Assembly (NCBI RefSeq): GCF_000732605.1 | Contig: NZ_JPME01000010.1 | Coordinates: forward strand, 310,036 to 374,035 | DNA: 64,000 nucleotides | Direction: 5' to 3' | From: Lacrimispora celerecrescens | GTDB taxonomy: Bacteria > Bacillota > Clostridia > Lachnospirales > Lachnospiraceae | Shown: positions 1 through 8,211 of the stretch, piece by piece | How positions within the stretch are numbered: position 1 is the first letter of the stretch | How the letters are laid out: each line of letters opens with the position of its first letter | Notes under the pieces: generated by a model | The model's database searches: none | What the model was told of the DNA's origin: nothing | Seen by the model: the letters and a program-made list of their open reading frames with translations, nothing else | Position numbers and translations under genes: made by a program

Positions 1-1064
1 ATGTATCCGCTCACCTGTTCAATGGTCTCTTTCAGCGAATTGGAAAGGGTCTGGGCCTCGTCATTTGTCATCACCACTTCCACAGGGCTTGTCAAATCTC
101 CCTGAGCCAGCTTCTGTATCCGCTCTGTTACACTTCTCAAGGACTTTGAGATATTTCCAGCAAACCGGGCGATAAATAAGATTGCAAGCAGGGTAAGGGT
201 TATGGTAATGCCTACATTGATCATAACGGCAGTGTTTACGATATTCGTAAAGTCTGATTTTGGCGTTATGATGGCCAAATACCAGTTCGCACCTCGTACA
301 GGTGCATAAACCACAAGAGTATCCTTCCCATCTATTGACACAGAAGCGGATCCGATCCTTCCTGATTTCATTGCGTCAAATACTTCCAGGAGCTTTCCAT
401 TATCCTTATAAAGAGAATAAACATTCTCTCCGCTCTTTATTAAATCTGTATCAGGGTAAGCGACTACCTGGCCACTTTCATTCATAACAAAAGCGTGGCC
501 GCTGTAGCCAATATGTATACTGCTGATCACATCATCAAGCATGTCATACTTATAACTTCCTACCAGATAATAAGTGTTATTCTTTTCTGTGGATATAGGC
601 ATTCCCACATATACTTCAAGTCCATTTTCCCCGACAGAAGTATCGCCGATCACAAGATTTTGGGTTTCCTGCATCCTTTTGAACAATTCACCCCCGGAAA
701 TATCGGAAGGGCTGTTTCCGTTGCCCGTATACAATCTGCCATCCTGGGTGTAGAGGGCCAGCCATACAAATTCTATACCAGATGTGGCCTTGTCAAGAAC
801 CTGATGTTTTTCCTCAAGAGTCGCTTCCTCTGATGTCAGTTCATGATTTTCCCCAATCATAAATATACGGTCTGCCATGATATGCAGACTGCTCTCAATG
901 CTTTTTGAGGCAGTTTTAGCAAAAGGCATAAGAGTTTCCATCAATGTGAGATTGGTCAGAGACATGGCGGATACGGACAATACAATGGTTGTAACCACAG
1001 AAATAATTATGGTAACAATCAATGTATTTAAGATGATCTTCCGCCGAATTCCTTTTAAATTCAT
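1..1064 (-). CDS. Methyl-accepting chemotaxis protein, N-terminal part (cut by the window edge)
   Basis: Reading leftwards from an ATG at 1064, with AGGAGG at 1069-1074, the frame stays open to the window edge (about 354 residues). The visible part starts with a basic N-terminus and a hydrophobic segment (about residues 10-33). A roughly 240-residue extracellular region follows, of the double-Cache type: it has the typical W-Y-x-G dialogue around a membrane-distal sensor and ends in a segment reading APVRGANWYLAIITPKSDF. A second membrane segment and the start of a HAMP linker complete the visible part. This layout is that of a chemoreceptor sensing small molecules outside the cell. The signalling domain lies outside the window, so a histidine kinase or diguanylate cyclase with the same sensor half is not fully excluded. 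It is divergent from the small-protein/glycosylation cluster to its right. Confidence 0.8.
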   Translation of the reverse strand, partial: MNLKGIRRKIILNTLIVTIIISVVTTIVLSVSAMSLTNLTLMETLMPFAKTASKSIESSLHIMADRIFMIGENHELTSEEATLEEKHQVLDKATSGIEFVWLALYTQDGRLYTGNGNSPSDISGGELFKRMQETQNLVIGDTSVGENGLEVYVGMPISTEKNNTYYLVGSYKYDMLDDVISSIHIGYSGHAFVMNESGQVVAYPDTDLIKSGENVYSLYKDNGKLLEVFDAMKSGRIGSASVSIDGKDTLVVYAPVRGANWYLAIITPKSDFTNIVNTAVMINVGITITLTLLAILFIARFAGNISKSLRSVTERIQKLAQGDLTSPVEVVMTNDEAQTLSNSLKETIEQVSGY

Positions 1065-1272
1065 AAATCCTCCTTTGTATTGTTACAAAATTAATTTATA
1101 ACATATTAAGTAATATAACCGATTTAAAATAAAAAACAATAGTCTTGAAGAAATAAAAACCATTATTGGGAAAAATTGTATCATTAATAATAAAAATTCC
1201 TTAAATTAGATGTGAAGATGGAAAATTGTATAAAGTCCTGATCTCCCGTTTCCCCTGCTTCCCCCTACAGTC

Positions 1273-1299
1273 ACTTCCTGCAGCCAGGGACATACTATA
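1273..1299 (+). promoter_or_regulatory. Possible sigma-K-like promoter
   Basis: The sequence CATACTATA (1291-1299) fits the sigma-K -10 pattern CATANNNTA, and an AC dinucleotide lies 16 bases upstream (1273-1274), matching the sparse mother-cell -35 element. A perfect 16-bp palindrome, AGAAATACGTATTTCT, follows at 1304-1319. Few fixed bases are involved, so chance is a real possibility. If correct, the downstream 94-residue protein would be made in the mother cell late in sporulation. Confidence 0.35.
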
Positions 1300-1345
1300 T
1301 ATAAGAAATACGTATTTCTACAACATGTTAAAAGGGGGCAACCTT

Positions 1346-1630
1346 ATGGCCAACTATAAACCAATCGCAAAAACAATCTCAGCTGCTTCTGCAATTTCAG
1401 GAGTTCTGGTTCCTGCTAATCTCTCTACAACAAGCTGGGGGTTACTTTTAGTAAGAGGTTCTGCATTATTCAGTAATACAATCCTAAGAAGCGGTGCTGT
1501 GGCGGTATGGGAAAGTACAAAACCTACCACTGCTGCTCCAAGCCGGGAAACATTTACCGATGCAAATGCCATCTATGGCATTACCTGCAGAGCCGGAGTA
1601 AAGCTGATATTTAAGTTCTATGCTCACTAA
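1346..1630 (+). CDS. Small Ser/Thr/Ala-rich protein of unknown function
   Basis: I do not recognise this 94-residue protein. The start is the ATG at 1346, 7 bases after AAAGGGGG (1331-1338); an in-frame extension to 1226 lacks a ribosome site. The protein has no signal peptide. Its first two thirds are dominated by Ser, Thr, Ala, Val and Leu in short beta-like stretches (SAASAISGVLVPANLSTTSW), followed by a Pro/Thr segment (TKPTTAAPS), one Cys near the C-terminus and a basic-aromatic tail. It stands first in the glycosylation cluster, just ahead of the small beta-sandwich proteins and the Maf-type transferase. Its many hydroxyl residues make it a candidate acceptor for the legionaminic acid made downstream, but that is inference from position and composition. 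Confidence 0.6.
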   Translation: MANYKPIAKTISAASAISGVLVPANLSTTSWGLLLVRGSALFSNTILRSGAVAVWESTKPTTAAPSRETFTDANAIYGITCRAGVKLIFKFYAH

Positions 1631-1791
1631 CATTTAAAAAGGGTGCTTCAAAGGTTAAAAATCCAACATCACGCTTACCAAATACGAACGAATTTAAGCT
1701 AATTTTAATATCTGGCATGTATGGGATGGAAAGGAACCTTTGAGGCGCCTTTCTTTAAAGAAACATCTATTTAAACAAAGGAGGGGGAGAA

Positions 1792-2085
1792 ATGCAGCAA
1801 AAAATATATTTCACAGGCTGTCAGATTATTTGTTCCGGAATCGTGACAGCAGACATTACCTTATCAAATAATGCGTTTATATTAATTACGGGAACCGTAT
1901 ACAGTCCAACAGGAAAGCCACTGCCAAATGCTGCGGTTGAAATACTTCTCTTGGATGATTCCCATAACCCTTCTGAAGAAAAAAGCTTAGGTGTAACCTT
2001 TACACTTCAAGATGGTACTTATGGAATATCACTTCCCAGGATTGGAGAAAAGCAATACAAATTAATTGCCTATTCACCTGTTTAA
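1792..2085 (+). CDS. Small carboxypeptidase-regulatory-like (beta-sandwich) protein 1
   Basis: A 97-residue protein with an excellent ribosome site (AGGAGGGGG, 1781-1789). After about 35 residues it has one beta-sandwich repeat of the carboxypeptidase-D-regulatory / transthyretin type. Its marks are ITGTVYSPTGKPLPNAAVEI at the start of the fold, a central G-V-T-F-T-x-x-D-G-T-Y-G, and a closing YKLIAYSPV. Three further tiny genes (4077, 4400, 4713) carry the same pattern (GT[VI]Y, A-x-V-x-[IV], T-[ND]-x-x-G-x-[YF], Y-x-[LI]-x-[VI]-[YF]). There is no export signal, so export would need another route, or the proteins act inside the cell or in the mother cell on the spore. Isolated single domains of this type as whole proteins are unusual. 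Confidence 0.7.
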   Translation: MQQKIYFTGCQIICSGIVTADITLSNNAFILITGTVYSPTGKPLPNAAVEILLLDDSHNPSEEKSLGVTFTLQDGTYGISLPRIGEKQYKLIAYSPV

Positions 2086-2120
2086 ATGGGAATAAATAGC
2101 CAGTCAACACGGAGATTATC

Positions 2121-3851
2121 ATGAAAAAATATAAAACAATGGATGGATATCACGTATATCGGATAAAGAGAAATAAGAAATTCTTTTTTCTGGCAGACCA
2201 ACTGGATTACAAAAAAGAAATCAATCAATTATTATATACTTTGGAGGATTTAAAATTTGATTCCCTGATCTTTTTATTCGGAATTGATACGGGAGAATAC
2301 CTACAAGATTTAAAAAAATTGCTGTGTGCCAAAAACAGAGTGATTATATTTGAACCAAACCCCGGGATTTTTAAAAAATTCGATTCCAAATTAGCAGACA
2401 ATATAAGCCTTGTTCTGTTTGAGGAAAATCAGGTAAGACAAATATTTGACAATACCATTCATTTTAAAAATATCAATAATATTTACTTTTACGCATTCGG
2501 CAACTATTCCAGTATTTATAAGGAAGAATACGATCGTTTGATTGAACATCTGGATTGGACCATCATCAACGCGGCTTCCCAGGTGGAGCTTGCAAAACGT
2601 TTTAAGAAAATTTTCATCCAGAACATGACTGCAAATTTGATGGCTTTAAATCAGAGCACTCCCATTCACCACTATCGCTCCACCAATCTCAATGTTCCCG
2701 CACTTGTGGTATCCGGAGGCCCTTCCCTGGATTCAAACATCAGGGATATGCTAGTTCATAAGGATCAGTTAGACCAGTACTTTATTATTACCGGAAGCAG
2801 GACCGCAGAGGCATTAACAAAAAATGGGATCCTTCCGGATATGATCGTATCCGTAGATCCGGTTGACGCAAACTTCGATATGATGAAGAACTGCCTGAAC
2901 TTAGAAGTTCCCCTTGCTTTCTATGAATACAGCAACCGATATCTGGTTGGAAATTATAAGGGAGATAAAATCTTTATTTCCCTCCTGCTTTCTCAAACAG
3001 TGAAGGGCTTTGAACAATATCAGGGTGTGTACTGCGGAGGTTCGGTTGCCCACGCCTGTATTGATATTGCAAACATGATGGGCTGCTCTCCCATCATATT
3101 TTTGGGCCAGGATCTCGCTTATACTTATAACAAACATCATGCAGACAGCGCAGTCTTTGATTATGATAAGAGCCTTCTCTATGGGGCCACAACCATTGTA
3201 AAGGATGTATACGGCAATCCGGTCGGGACGACCATCACCCTGGATCATTACAGGAGAAGGCTGGAACATTATATTGCTATTTATAAAGACCAGAAACGAA
3301 TCCGGTTTATTAATTGTTCCTATGGAGCGGATATAAATGGCGCCCCACATAAGGAGCTGTCTGATGTATTTAAGGAAGAAACTGCCGGAAAGCAAAAAAA
3401 GAAATGCATCCCAAACCAGGAGATCCGGATAGACAGCAGGAAGACCATAGACGCCCTTCTCTGCTTCATCGAAGAATACCGGATAAAGGCAAGCCAGGGC
3501 CTGGAGTTATGTGAAATCATATGCTCTGAAAACCAAACAAAGTCTCTGCTTATTATGGAAGAAACGGATATTGATCTGCAGCGGATCTTATACATTATTA
3601 AAATTGTAAATGATTTTGAAAATGCTGCTGACATCATATATTTAGGGGGATATTTCAGCGAATTCGTTTATGAAATAAAAGAAAGAACGTTTGACATGTC
3701 TGCTAAGGATTATGAGAAGCTGACATCTGATCTGCAGCATCAGGCAAGAGCTTTTAAGATGTATTTTGAAAAAATGAAGGAAATGCTTGAAGAAGTAAAA
3801 GAAACCATTTTGGAAACGGTAACAGAATTCTATAAACCGCATATAGTTTAA
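2121..3851 (+). CDS. DUF115 / Maf-type motility accessory factor-like glycosyltransferase
   Basis: This 576-residue protein matches the DUF115 (MptE-like) family, which includes the Maf proteins that attach pseudaminic or legionaminic acid to Ser/Thr of flagellins. The central domain (about residues 165-400) opens with the family hallmark LVVSGGPSLD and continues with a [IV]TGSRTAEAL segment and PDMIVSVDP. It has a Rossmann-like N-terminal region (about 40-160) and a helical C-terminal region. The ribosome site is GGAG before the ATG at 2121. It stands among the small beta-sandwich genes and upstream of a full legionaminic acid pathway, which supports a role as the transferase onto protein. 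Because no flagellin gene is nearby, its acceptor may be one of the small neighbours. The family assignment is firm; the acceptor is unknown. Confidence 0.85.
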   Translation: MKKYKTMDGYHVYRIKRNKKFFFLADQLDYKKEINQLLYTLEDLKFDSLIFLFGIDTGEYLQDLKKLLCAKNRVIIFEPNPGIFKKFDSKLADNISLVLFEENQVRQIFDNTIHFKNINNIYFYAFGNYSSIYKEEYDRLIEHLDWTIINAASQVELAKRFKKIFIQNMTANLMALNQSTPIHHYRSTNLNVPALVVSGGPSLDSNIRDMLVHKDQLDQYFIITGSRTAEALTKNGILPDMIVSVDPVDANFDMMKNCLNLEVPLAFYEYSNRYLVGNYKGDKIFISLLLSQTVKGFEQYQGVYCGGSVAHACIDIANMMGCSPIIFLGQDLAYTYNKHHADSAVFDYDKSLLYGATTIVKDVYGNPVGTTITLDHYRRRLEHYIAIYKDQKRIRFINCSYGADINGAPHKELSDVFKEETAGKQKKKCIPNQEIRIDSRKTIDALLCFIEEYRIKASQGLELCEIICSENQTKSLLIMEETDIDLQRILYIIKIVNDFENAADIIYLGGYFSEFVYEIKERTFDMSAKDYEKLTSDLQHQARAFKMYFEKMKEMLEEVKETILETVTEFYKPHIV

Positions 3852-3871
3852 TAAAAAAAGGGGATAAGGAA

Positions 3872-4120
3872 ATGGAAACGGAAGGCAGGAACAAAGAAAT
3901 CAATGATATAAAATACAAAGAAGTGGAAGTAAATAAGATGATCATCAATGGGAAGGAACAGACGGGGAACATTATTAATGCTGAGGATACGAAGGATATG
4001 CAGGAACTAAACGTAACCGTATATACCCGCAGCATAACGGAACCCCCGGAAAACGGAGGGAGGCATAACAAGTTATATGAACTGCTTCAAAAAGTCCTCT
4101 TTAAGAATAAACGGAGCTAA
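3872..4120 (+). CDS. Small charged protein of unknown function
   Basis: I do not recognise this 82-residue protein. It is highly charged and hydrophilic (many Glu, Lys, Asn, Asp), with no hydrophobic segment, and ends in a basic tail (LFKNKRS). The start follows GGGGATAAGG. Its middle (ELNVTVYTRSITEPPENGG) faintly recalls the GT-V-Y strand of the neighbouring beta-sandwich proteins. Its last 44 bases overlap the next gene in another frame, so the two are either translationally coupled or the remains of one longer frame. Confidence 0.5.
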   Translation: METEGRNKEINDIKYKEVEVNKMIINGKEQTGNIINAEDTKDMQELNVTVYTRSITEPPENGGRHNKLYELLQKVLFKNKRS

Positions 4121-4379
4121 ACTCCAATCCCACCCGGAATATCATTTTGACATCCACTTAGAAAAACAGAAATTCCAGATCATCAATGGAACCGTATACA
4201 GCGAGAGCCAGAAGCCTTGTGCAGGAGCTGCGGTCCGGATCACCCAGATCGACTGCAGGGATAATACCAGAAGCCTGCTGGGTTATACCTTGACGGATGA
4301 AAATGGGTATTATTTATTCTCGATGAAAGCAAAGACCCATATGAAGTATGAATTAGCGGTCTATGCTCCCCTTCTCTGA
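4077..4379 (+). CDS. Small carboxypeptidase-regulatory-like protein 2
   Basis: A 100-residue protein with the same single beta-sandwich as the product of 1792: IINGTVYSESQKPCAGAAV, then LLGYTLTDENGYYLFS and a closing YELAVYAPLL. The ATG at 4077 lies 12 bases after GGAGGGAGG (4056-4064), a long but usable spacing, and inside the previous gene. The first 30 residues are basic (CFKKSSLRI) and have no counterpart in the other copies, so the true start could lie further in, or the upstream gene could be joined to it by a frameshift. It contains three Cys. It was probably copied from a common ancestor with its neighbours and then diverged strongly. Confidence 0.6.
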   Translation: MNCFKKSSLRINGAKLQSHPEYHFDIHLEKQKFQIINGTVYSESQKPCAGAAVRITQIDCRDNTRSLLGYTLTDENGYYLFSMKAKTHMKYELAVYAPLL

Positions 4380-4399
4380 TGCAGAAAGGAGGAAACCTG

Positions 4400-4699
4400 T
4401 TGAGCGGTTATACTGAGATCATCTTGTCACCAAAGCATTTTAAGAACCGCGACATGTTAAAGACAACCATTACCATTGAAAAATCAGATAAGGTTTTATT
4501 AACAGGCACTATTTATAATTCACGCCATGAGGCTTCAGAAGGCGCGGTTGTCCGGGTCAGCAAAATCACCGGGGATAACCAGAGGGTGAGCAAAGGCTAT
4601 GTGATCACCAACGAGTCCGGAGAGTTTGCAATAGCCGTGGAAAAAGACAAATTTGCCTGTTACCAGCTGGATATATACGAACCACTTTTAACCACTTAG
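4400..4699 (+). CDS. Small carboxypeptidase-regulatory-like protein 3 (TTG start)
   Basis: I prefer the TTG at 4400 because AAAGGAGG (4386-4393) sits at ideal spacing before it. The in-frame ATG at 4379 overlaps the previous stop codon and has no ribosome site. The resulting 99-residue protein begins LSGYTEIILSPKHF and carries the cluster's beta-sandwich: VLLTGTIYNSRHEASEGAVV, a G-Y-V-I-T-N-E-S-G-E-F turn, and YQLDIYEPLL. It has no signal peptide and a single Cys. It resembles the neighbouring copies in its strand-forming positions only, so the copies are old. Confidence 0.65.
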   Translation: MSGYTEIILSPKHFKNRDMLKTTITIEKSDKVLLTGTIYNSRHEASEGAVVRVSKITGDNQRVSKGYVITNESGEFAIAVEKDKFACYQLDIYEPLLTT

Positions 4700-4712
4700 G
4701 CGAGGGCGCATT

Positions 4713-4976
4713 ATGGAACAGATTAATCATGAATATCATATGGAAGGTATATTAATTATAGGGAGGGTCCGTTATAAAGATTCCTGTCCGGTTAAAGGTG
4801 CTATCGTTATCTTAGAAAAGCTTGTCCCAATTTATAACGAAGATGTACAGGAGCAAGAATATGAAGGGACCTATCTTGGGCATGGGCTGACCAACGATCA
4901 CGGTGAATTCTGCTTTTCTATTTCAGATCGAATGAGCAGCTATAAAATAAAGGTTTTTGATAACCATCACAGGTGA
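4713..4976 (+). CDS. Small carboxypeptidase-regulatory-like protein 4
   Basis: An 87-residue protein, 13 bases after the previous gene, with a weak ribosome site (GAGGG). It has the same fold pattern as the three other small proteins, here with a longer loop: ILIIGRVRYKDSCPVKGAIV, a Glu-rich insert (about residues 45-57), then LGHGLTNDHGEFCFSIS and a final YKIKVFDNHHR. The proline before the C-terminus shared by the other copies is lost. It ends 10 bases before legB, so it is very likely in the same transcript as the sugar pathway. Its function is unknown. Confidence 0.6.
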   Translation: MEQINHEYHMEGILIIGRVRYKDSCPVKGAIVILEKLVPIYNEDVQEQEYEGTYLGHGLTNDHGEFCFSISDRMSSYKIKVFDNHHR

Positions 4977-4986
4977 GGGATGAAAC

Positions 4987-5967
4987 ATGAAAAAGGTTCT
5001 GGTTACTGGAGCGGATGGATTTATAGGCAGTCATTTAACGGAAACACTTGTTGAACGGGGTTATGATGTAAGAGCTTTTACTTTTTATAATTCCTTCAAT
5101 ACCTGGGGATGGCTGGATTTTCTTCCTGATGAAATAAAGAAGGAAATCGAGATACTTCCCGGGGATATCCGGGATCCAAACGGCGTAAGGAACGCCATGA
5201 CAGGGATAGAATCGGTGTTTCATCTGGCCGCTTTAATCGCCATCCCTTTTAGCTATCACTCTCCGGATTCCTATGTGGATACCAATATAAAGGGAACGCT
5301 AAATGTCCTCCAGGCCGCAAGAGGCCTTGGTACGGATAAGGTACTCATCACCTCTACTTCTGAGGTCTATGGCAGCGCCAAATACGTTCCGATTGATGAA
5401 TCCCATCCCTTTCAGGGACAATCGCCCTATTCCGCTACGAAGATCGGAGCCGACCGGCTGGCAGAATCCTTTTACAGAAGCTTTTCCCTTCCGGTTTCCA
5501 TTGTCAGACCATTTAACACCTATGGCCCCAGGCAGTCTGCAAGAGCTGTAATACCCTCCATCATCAGCCAGCTGCTGACTGGGACCAAAGAGTTACACCT
5601 TGGCAGTCTGACCCCCACCAGGGATTTTAATTATGTAAAAGATACCGTAAACGGTTTTATTGAAATAGAAAAGTCTGGAAAAACCATTGGTGAAGAAATT
5701 AACATTGCAAGCCAAACGGAAATCTCCATCGGCGAACTTGCAGCAGAGCTGATTCGCCAAATTAATCCACAGGCCAGTATCATCTGTGAACAAGAGCGGA
5801 TGCGTCCTCAAAAAAGTGAGGTGAACAGACTTCTTGGGTCAAATAAAAAGTTAAAAGAACTTACAGACTGGAACCAGGAATACTCTCTTTCCTTTGGCCT
5901 AAAAAAAACCATTGACTGGATGGAGAAAAACCAGGATAAGTATAAGACCGGCATCTATAACCTTTAG
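4987..5967 (+). CDS. legB: NAD-dependent sugar-nucleotide 4,6-dehydratase (LegB-like)
   Basis: An extended short-chain dehydrogenase of 326 residues. It has the glycine motif TGADGFIG (7-14) for NAD, TSTSEVYG (122-129), and the catalytic YSATK (Tyr148, Lys152). In the legionaminic acid route this enzyme converts GDP- (or UDP-) N-acetylglucosamine to the 4-keto-6-deoxy sugar without inverting C5, which distinguishes it from PseB of the pseudaminic route. The aminotransferase that uses its product is the next gene. The ribosome site is GAGGGATG. The family is certain; the exact substrate is inferred from the complete leg gene set here. Confidence 0.85.
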   Translation: MKKVLVTGADGFIGSHLTETLVERGYDVRAFTFYNSFNTWGWLDFLPDEIKKEIEILPGDIRDPNGVRNAMTGIESVFHLAALIAIPFSYHSPDSYVDTNIKGTLNVLQAARGLGTDKVLITSTSEVYGSAKYVPIDESHPFQGQSPYSATKIGADRLAESFYRSFSLPVSIVRPFNTYGPRQSARAVIPSIISQLLTGTKELHLGSLTPTRDFNYVKDTVNGFIEIEKSGKTIGEEINIASQTEISIGELAAELIRQINPQASIICEQERMRPQKSEVNRLLGSNKKLKELTDWNQEYSLSFGLKKTIDWMEKNQDKYKTGIYNL

Positions 5968-5994
5968 AATCAGACAAGGAGCGGAGGAACGAAT

Positions 5995-7143
5995 ATGATA
6001 CCTTTATCGGTTCCCAATCTAACGGGGAACGAAAAAAAATATATATTAGATGCCCTTGACAGCGGCTGGATATCAACAGCAGGCAGCTATGTGACAAGAT
6101 TTGAACAGGATATGGCTTCTTATTTAAAAGTCCCCGGCGCGGCGGCCGTTCAAAGCGGAACTGCCGCGATCCACTTAGCGATGCTCTTATCCGGTGTGAA
6201 ACCGGGACAGGAAGTGATCGTCCCAACCCTTACCTTTATTGCCTCAGTCAATCCAGCTGCCTACATAGGTGCTGCTCCTGTTTTTATGGATTGTGATGAC
6301 TCTCTGAATTTAGATTGTGACAAGCTTGAGGACTTTTTGAAAAAGGAATGTGTCATGACCTCTTCCGGGCTGATCAATAAGAGCACAAACCGGATCATCA
6401 CGGCAGTTGTCATCGTCCACATCTTTGGAAACATGGCGGATATGGAACGGCTGAGAGCATTGACTGGACAATATGGACTCAAACTGATCGAAGATGCTGC
6501 AGAAGCATTAGGAACCTACTACAATCAGGGATCGTACCACGGACAATTTGCAGGGACCATAGGCGATTTTGGGGCCTATTCCTTTAACGGCAATAAGATC
6601 ATCACCACAGGAGGCGGGGGGCTTCTGACCGCAAAGGATGGCAAGGACCTGGAAAGAGCTAAGTATCTTGCTGCCCAGGCAAAAGATGATCCCTTCCATT
6701 ATACTCACAATGAAGTCGGCTATAACTACCGCATGACCAACTTACAGGCAGCCCTTGGAGTCGGCCAGTTGGAATGTCTTGAGGATTTTATCCGGATCAA
6801 AGAAAACAATTATGAGTATTACGATAATGCCATATCATCAATGGAAAACTTTAAGCTGCTTAAGTTTAACCAGAAGGCGAGAAACAACCGGTGGTTCTAT
6901 TCCCTATTCATAAACAACAATGGATTAGACCGAAATGCAGTCATAAAGCAGCTAAAGGAAAAGGATATTGAAACAAGGCCTATCTGGCAGCTTGTCCATA
7001 CCCAGAAGATGTATGAGAACTGTCAGGCGTATTATATAGAGAAGGCTCCATTTTACTGGAACCGGATCATCAATATTCCTTGCAGTACCAGCCTTTTAAA
7101 AAAGGATGTGGATCATATCATTCAAGCATTGAGTTACATTTAG
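5995..7143 (+). CDS. legC: PLP-dependent sugar aminotransferase (LegC-like)
   Basis: A 382-residue DegT/DnrJ/EryC1-type aminotransferase. The PLP lysine is Lys201, in SFNGNKIITTGGGG, and a VQSGTAAIHLAML segment binds the cofactor phosphate. It should transfer an amino group from glutamate to C4 of the keto-sugar from LegB. Tandem ribosome sites (AAGGAGCGGAGG) precede the ATG. It is separated by only 21 bases from the next gene and is clearly part of the operon. Confidence 0.88.
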   Translation: MIPLSVPNLTGNEKKYILDALDSGWISTAGSYVTRFEQDMASYLKVPGAAAVQSGTAAIHLAMLLSGVKPGQEVIVPTLTFIASVNPAAYIGAAPVFMDCDDSLNLDCDKLEDFLKKECVMTSSGLINKSTNRIITAVVIVHIFGNMADMERLRALTGQYGLKLIEDAAEALGTYYNQGSYHGQFAGTIGDFGAYSFNGNKIITTGGGGLLTAKDGKDLERAKYLAAQAKDDPFHYTHNEVGYNYRMTNLQAALGVGQLECLEDFIRIKENNYEYYDNAISSMENFKLLKFNQKARNNRWFYSLFINNNGLDRNAVIKQLKEKDIETRPIWQLVHTQKMYENCQAYYIEKAPFYWNRIINIPCSTSLLKKDVDHIIQALSYI

Positions 7144-7164
7144 CAGTCTGAAAGAGGGATAGGC

Positions 7165-8211
7165 ATGGAAGTTCGTAAATTTATTATTGCACCGGATGTT
7201 TCTATCCGGGAGGCAATCAGACAATTGGACCAGACAGCAAGAAAGATCCTTGTTGTTGAAGAAAATAATAAGCTGGCCGGTGTTCTTACAGACGGGGATA
7301 TCAGGCGGTGGATATTAAAAAATAAGGATATTTCCATGCCGGTACGCCTGATCATGAATACTGCCCCTGTTGTTATAAAAAAAGAGAAAAGCCATCTGGC
7401 GCTGGAGATCATGAAAGAAAAGCAAATCGAAGGGCTGCCCCTGGTAAATGACAACAATGAGGTTACCGATATCCTGTTTTGGAATGAGCTGAACGATCAT
7501 AATCCGGGCCGCCAGAAGAAAACCCAGACACCGGTAGTCATCATGGCAGGAGGCAGGGGTTCCCGGCTATATCCCTATACAAAGATCATACCAAAGCCTC
7601 TGATTCCAATCGGAGATACCCCCATTGTAGAACGGATTATGAATCAGATGATGGAATATGGGTTTTATGAATTTTATCTTACCATAAACTATAAAAAAGA
7701 ACTTATAAAAGCTTATTTTAATGATGACCATCGTTATCATCTCCACCTGATCGAAGAGGCCAATCCTTTAGGAACAGCCGGATCCTTAAACCTGATTAAA
7801 AAGGATATCAAGGGGAGTTTTCTTGTAAGCAACTGTGACATTTTAGTTGACGTCAATTATACTAAGCTTCTTCTTTATCACAAAACCCATAAAAACAAGA
7901 TCACGGTTGTCACAGCCATGAAGAGCTATGAGATTCCCTATGGGGTGGTTTCCTTAGGAGAAAACGGATCCGTTGATGCATTAAATGAAAAACCCAGATA
8001 TGAGCTGTTAGTGAGCACCGGACTTTATGTATTAGAGGAAGAAATCTTAACATACCTCCCTCAGGATCAGTATTTTGATATGACAGACTTGATCCGCAGA
8101 TGCTTAAAAAACGGGGAGCAGGTAGGAGCCTATCCGGTCATGGACAGCGCCTGGCTGGATATGGGAGAATTTGGCGAAATGAAAAAAATGGCCGAGAGAA
8201 TGAAATTATGA
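7165..8211 (+). CDS. ptmE: CBS-domain nucleotidyltransferase (PtmE-like, sugar-1-phosphate guanylyltransferase)
   Basis: A 348-residue fusion. Two CBS repeats (about residues 1-115; the first ends LAGVLTDGDIRRW) are followed by a nucleotidyltransferase domain that starts at VVIMAGGRGSRLYPYTKIIP (about 123). This is the architecture of Campylobacter PtmE, which makes GDP-glucosamine and so commits GDP sugars to legionaminic acid. The G-G-x-G-[ST]-R-L and later D-[ML]-G-[ED] elements are intact. Its presence argues for a GDP-linked rather than UDP-linked start of the pathway. It overlaps the next gene by four bases (ATGA), indicating translational coupling. Confidence 0.82.
   Translation: MEVRKFIIAPDVSIREAIRQLDQTARKILVVEENNKLAGVLTDGDIRRWILKNKDISMPVRLIMNTAPVVIKKEKSHLALEIMKEKQIEGLPLVNDNNEVTDILFWNELNDHNPGRQKKTQTPVVIMAGGRGSRLYPYTKIIPKPLIPIGDTPIVERIMNQMMEYGFYEFYLTINYKKELIKAYFNDDHRYHLHLIEEANPLGTAGSLNLIKKDIKGSFLVSNCDILVDVNYTKLLLYHKTHKNKITVVTAMKSYEIPYGVVSLGENGSVDALNEKPRYELLVSTGLYVLEEEILTYLPQDQYFDMTDLIRRCLKNGEQVGAYPVMDSAWLDMGEFGEMKKMAERMKL

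Noticed and set aside
1226-1345. Forty-codon N-terminal extension of the 94-residue protein
   Set aside because: It has no ribosome site at its start and crosses the likely promoter; the ATG at 1346 has AAAGGGGG at good spacing.
2901-3395. Long minus-strand frame (164 codons) opposite the DUF115 gene
   Set aside because: It is the antisense shadow of a well-supported gene, with no ribosome site or recognisable protein features.
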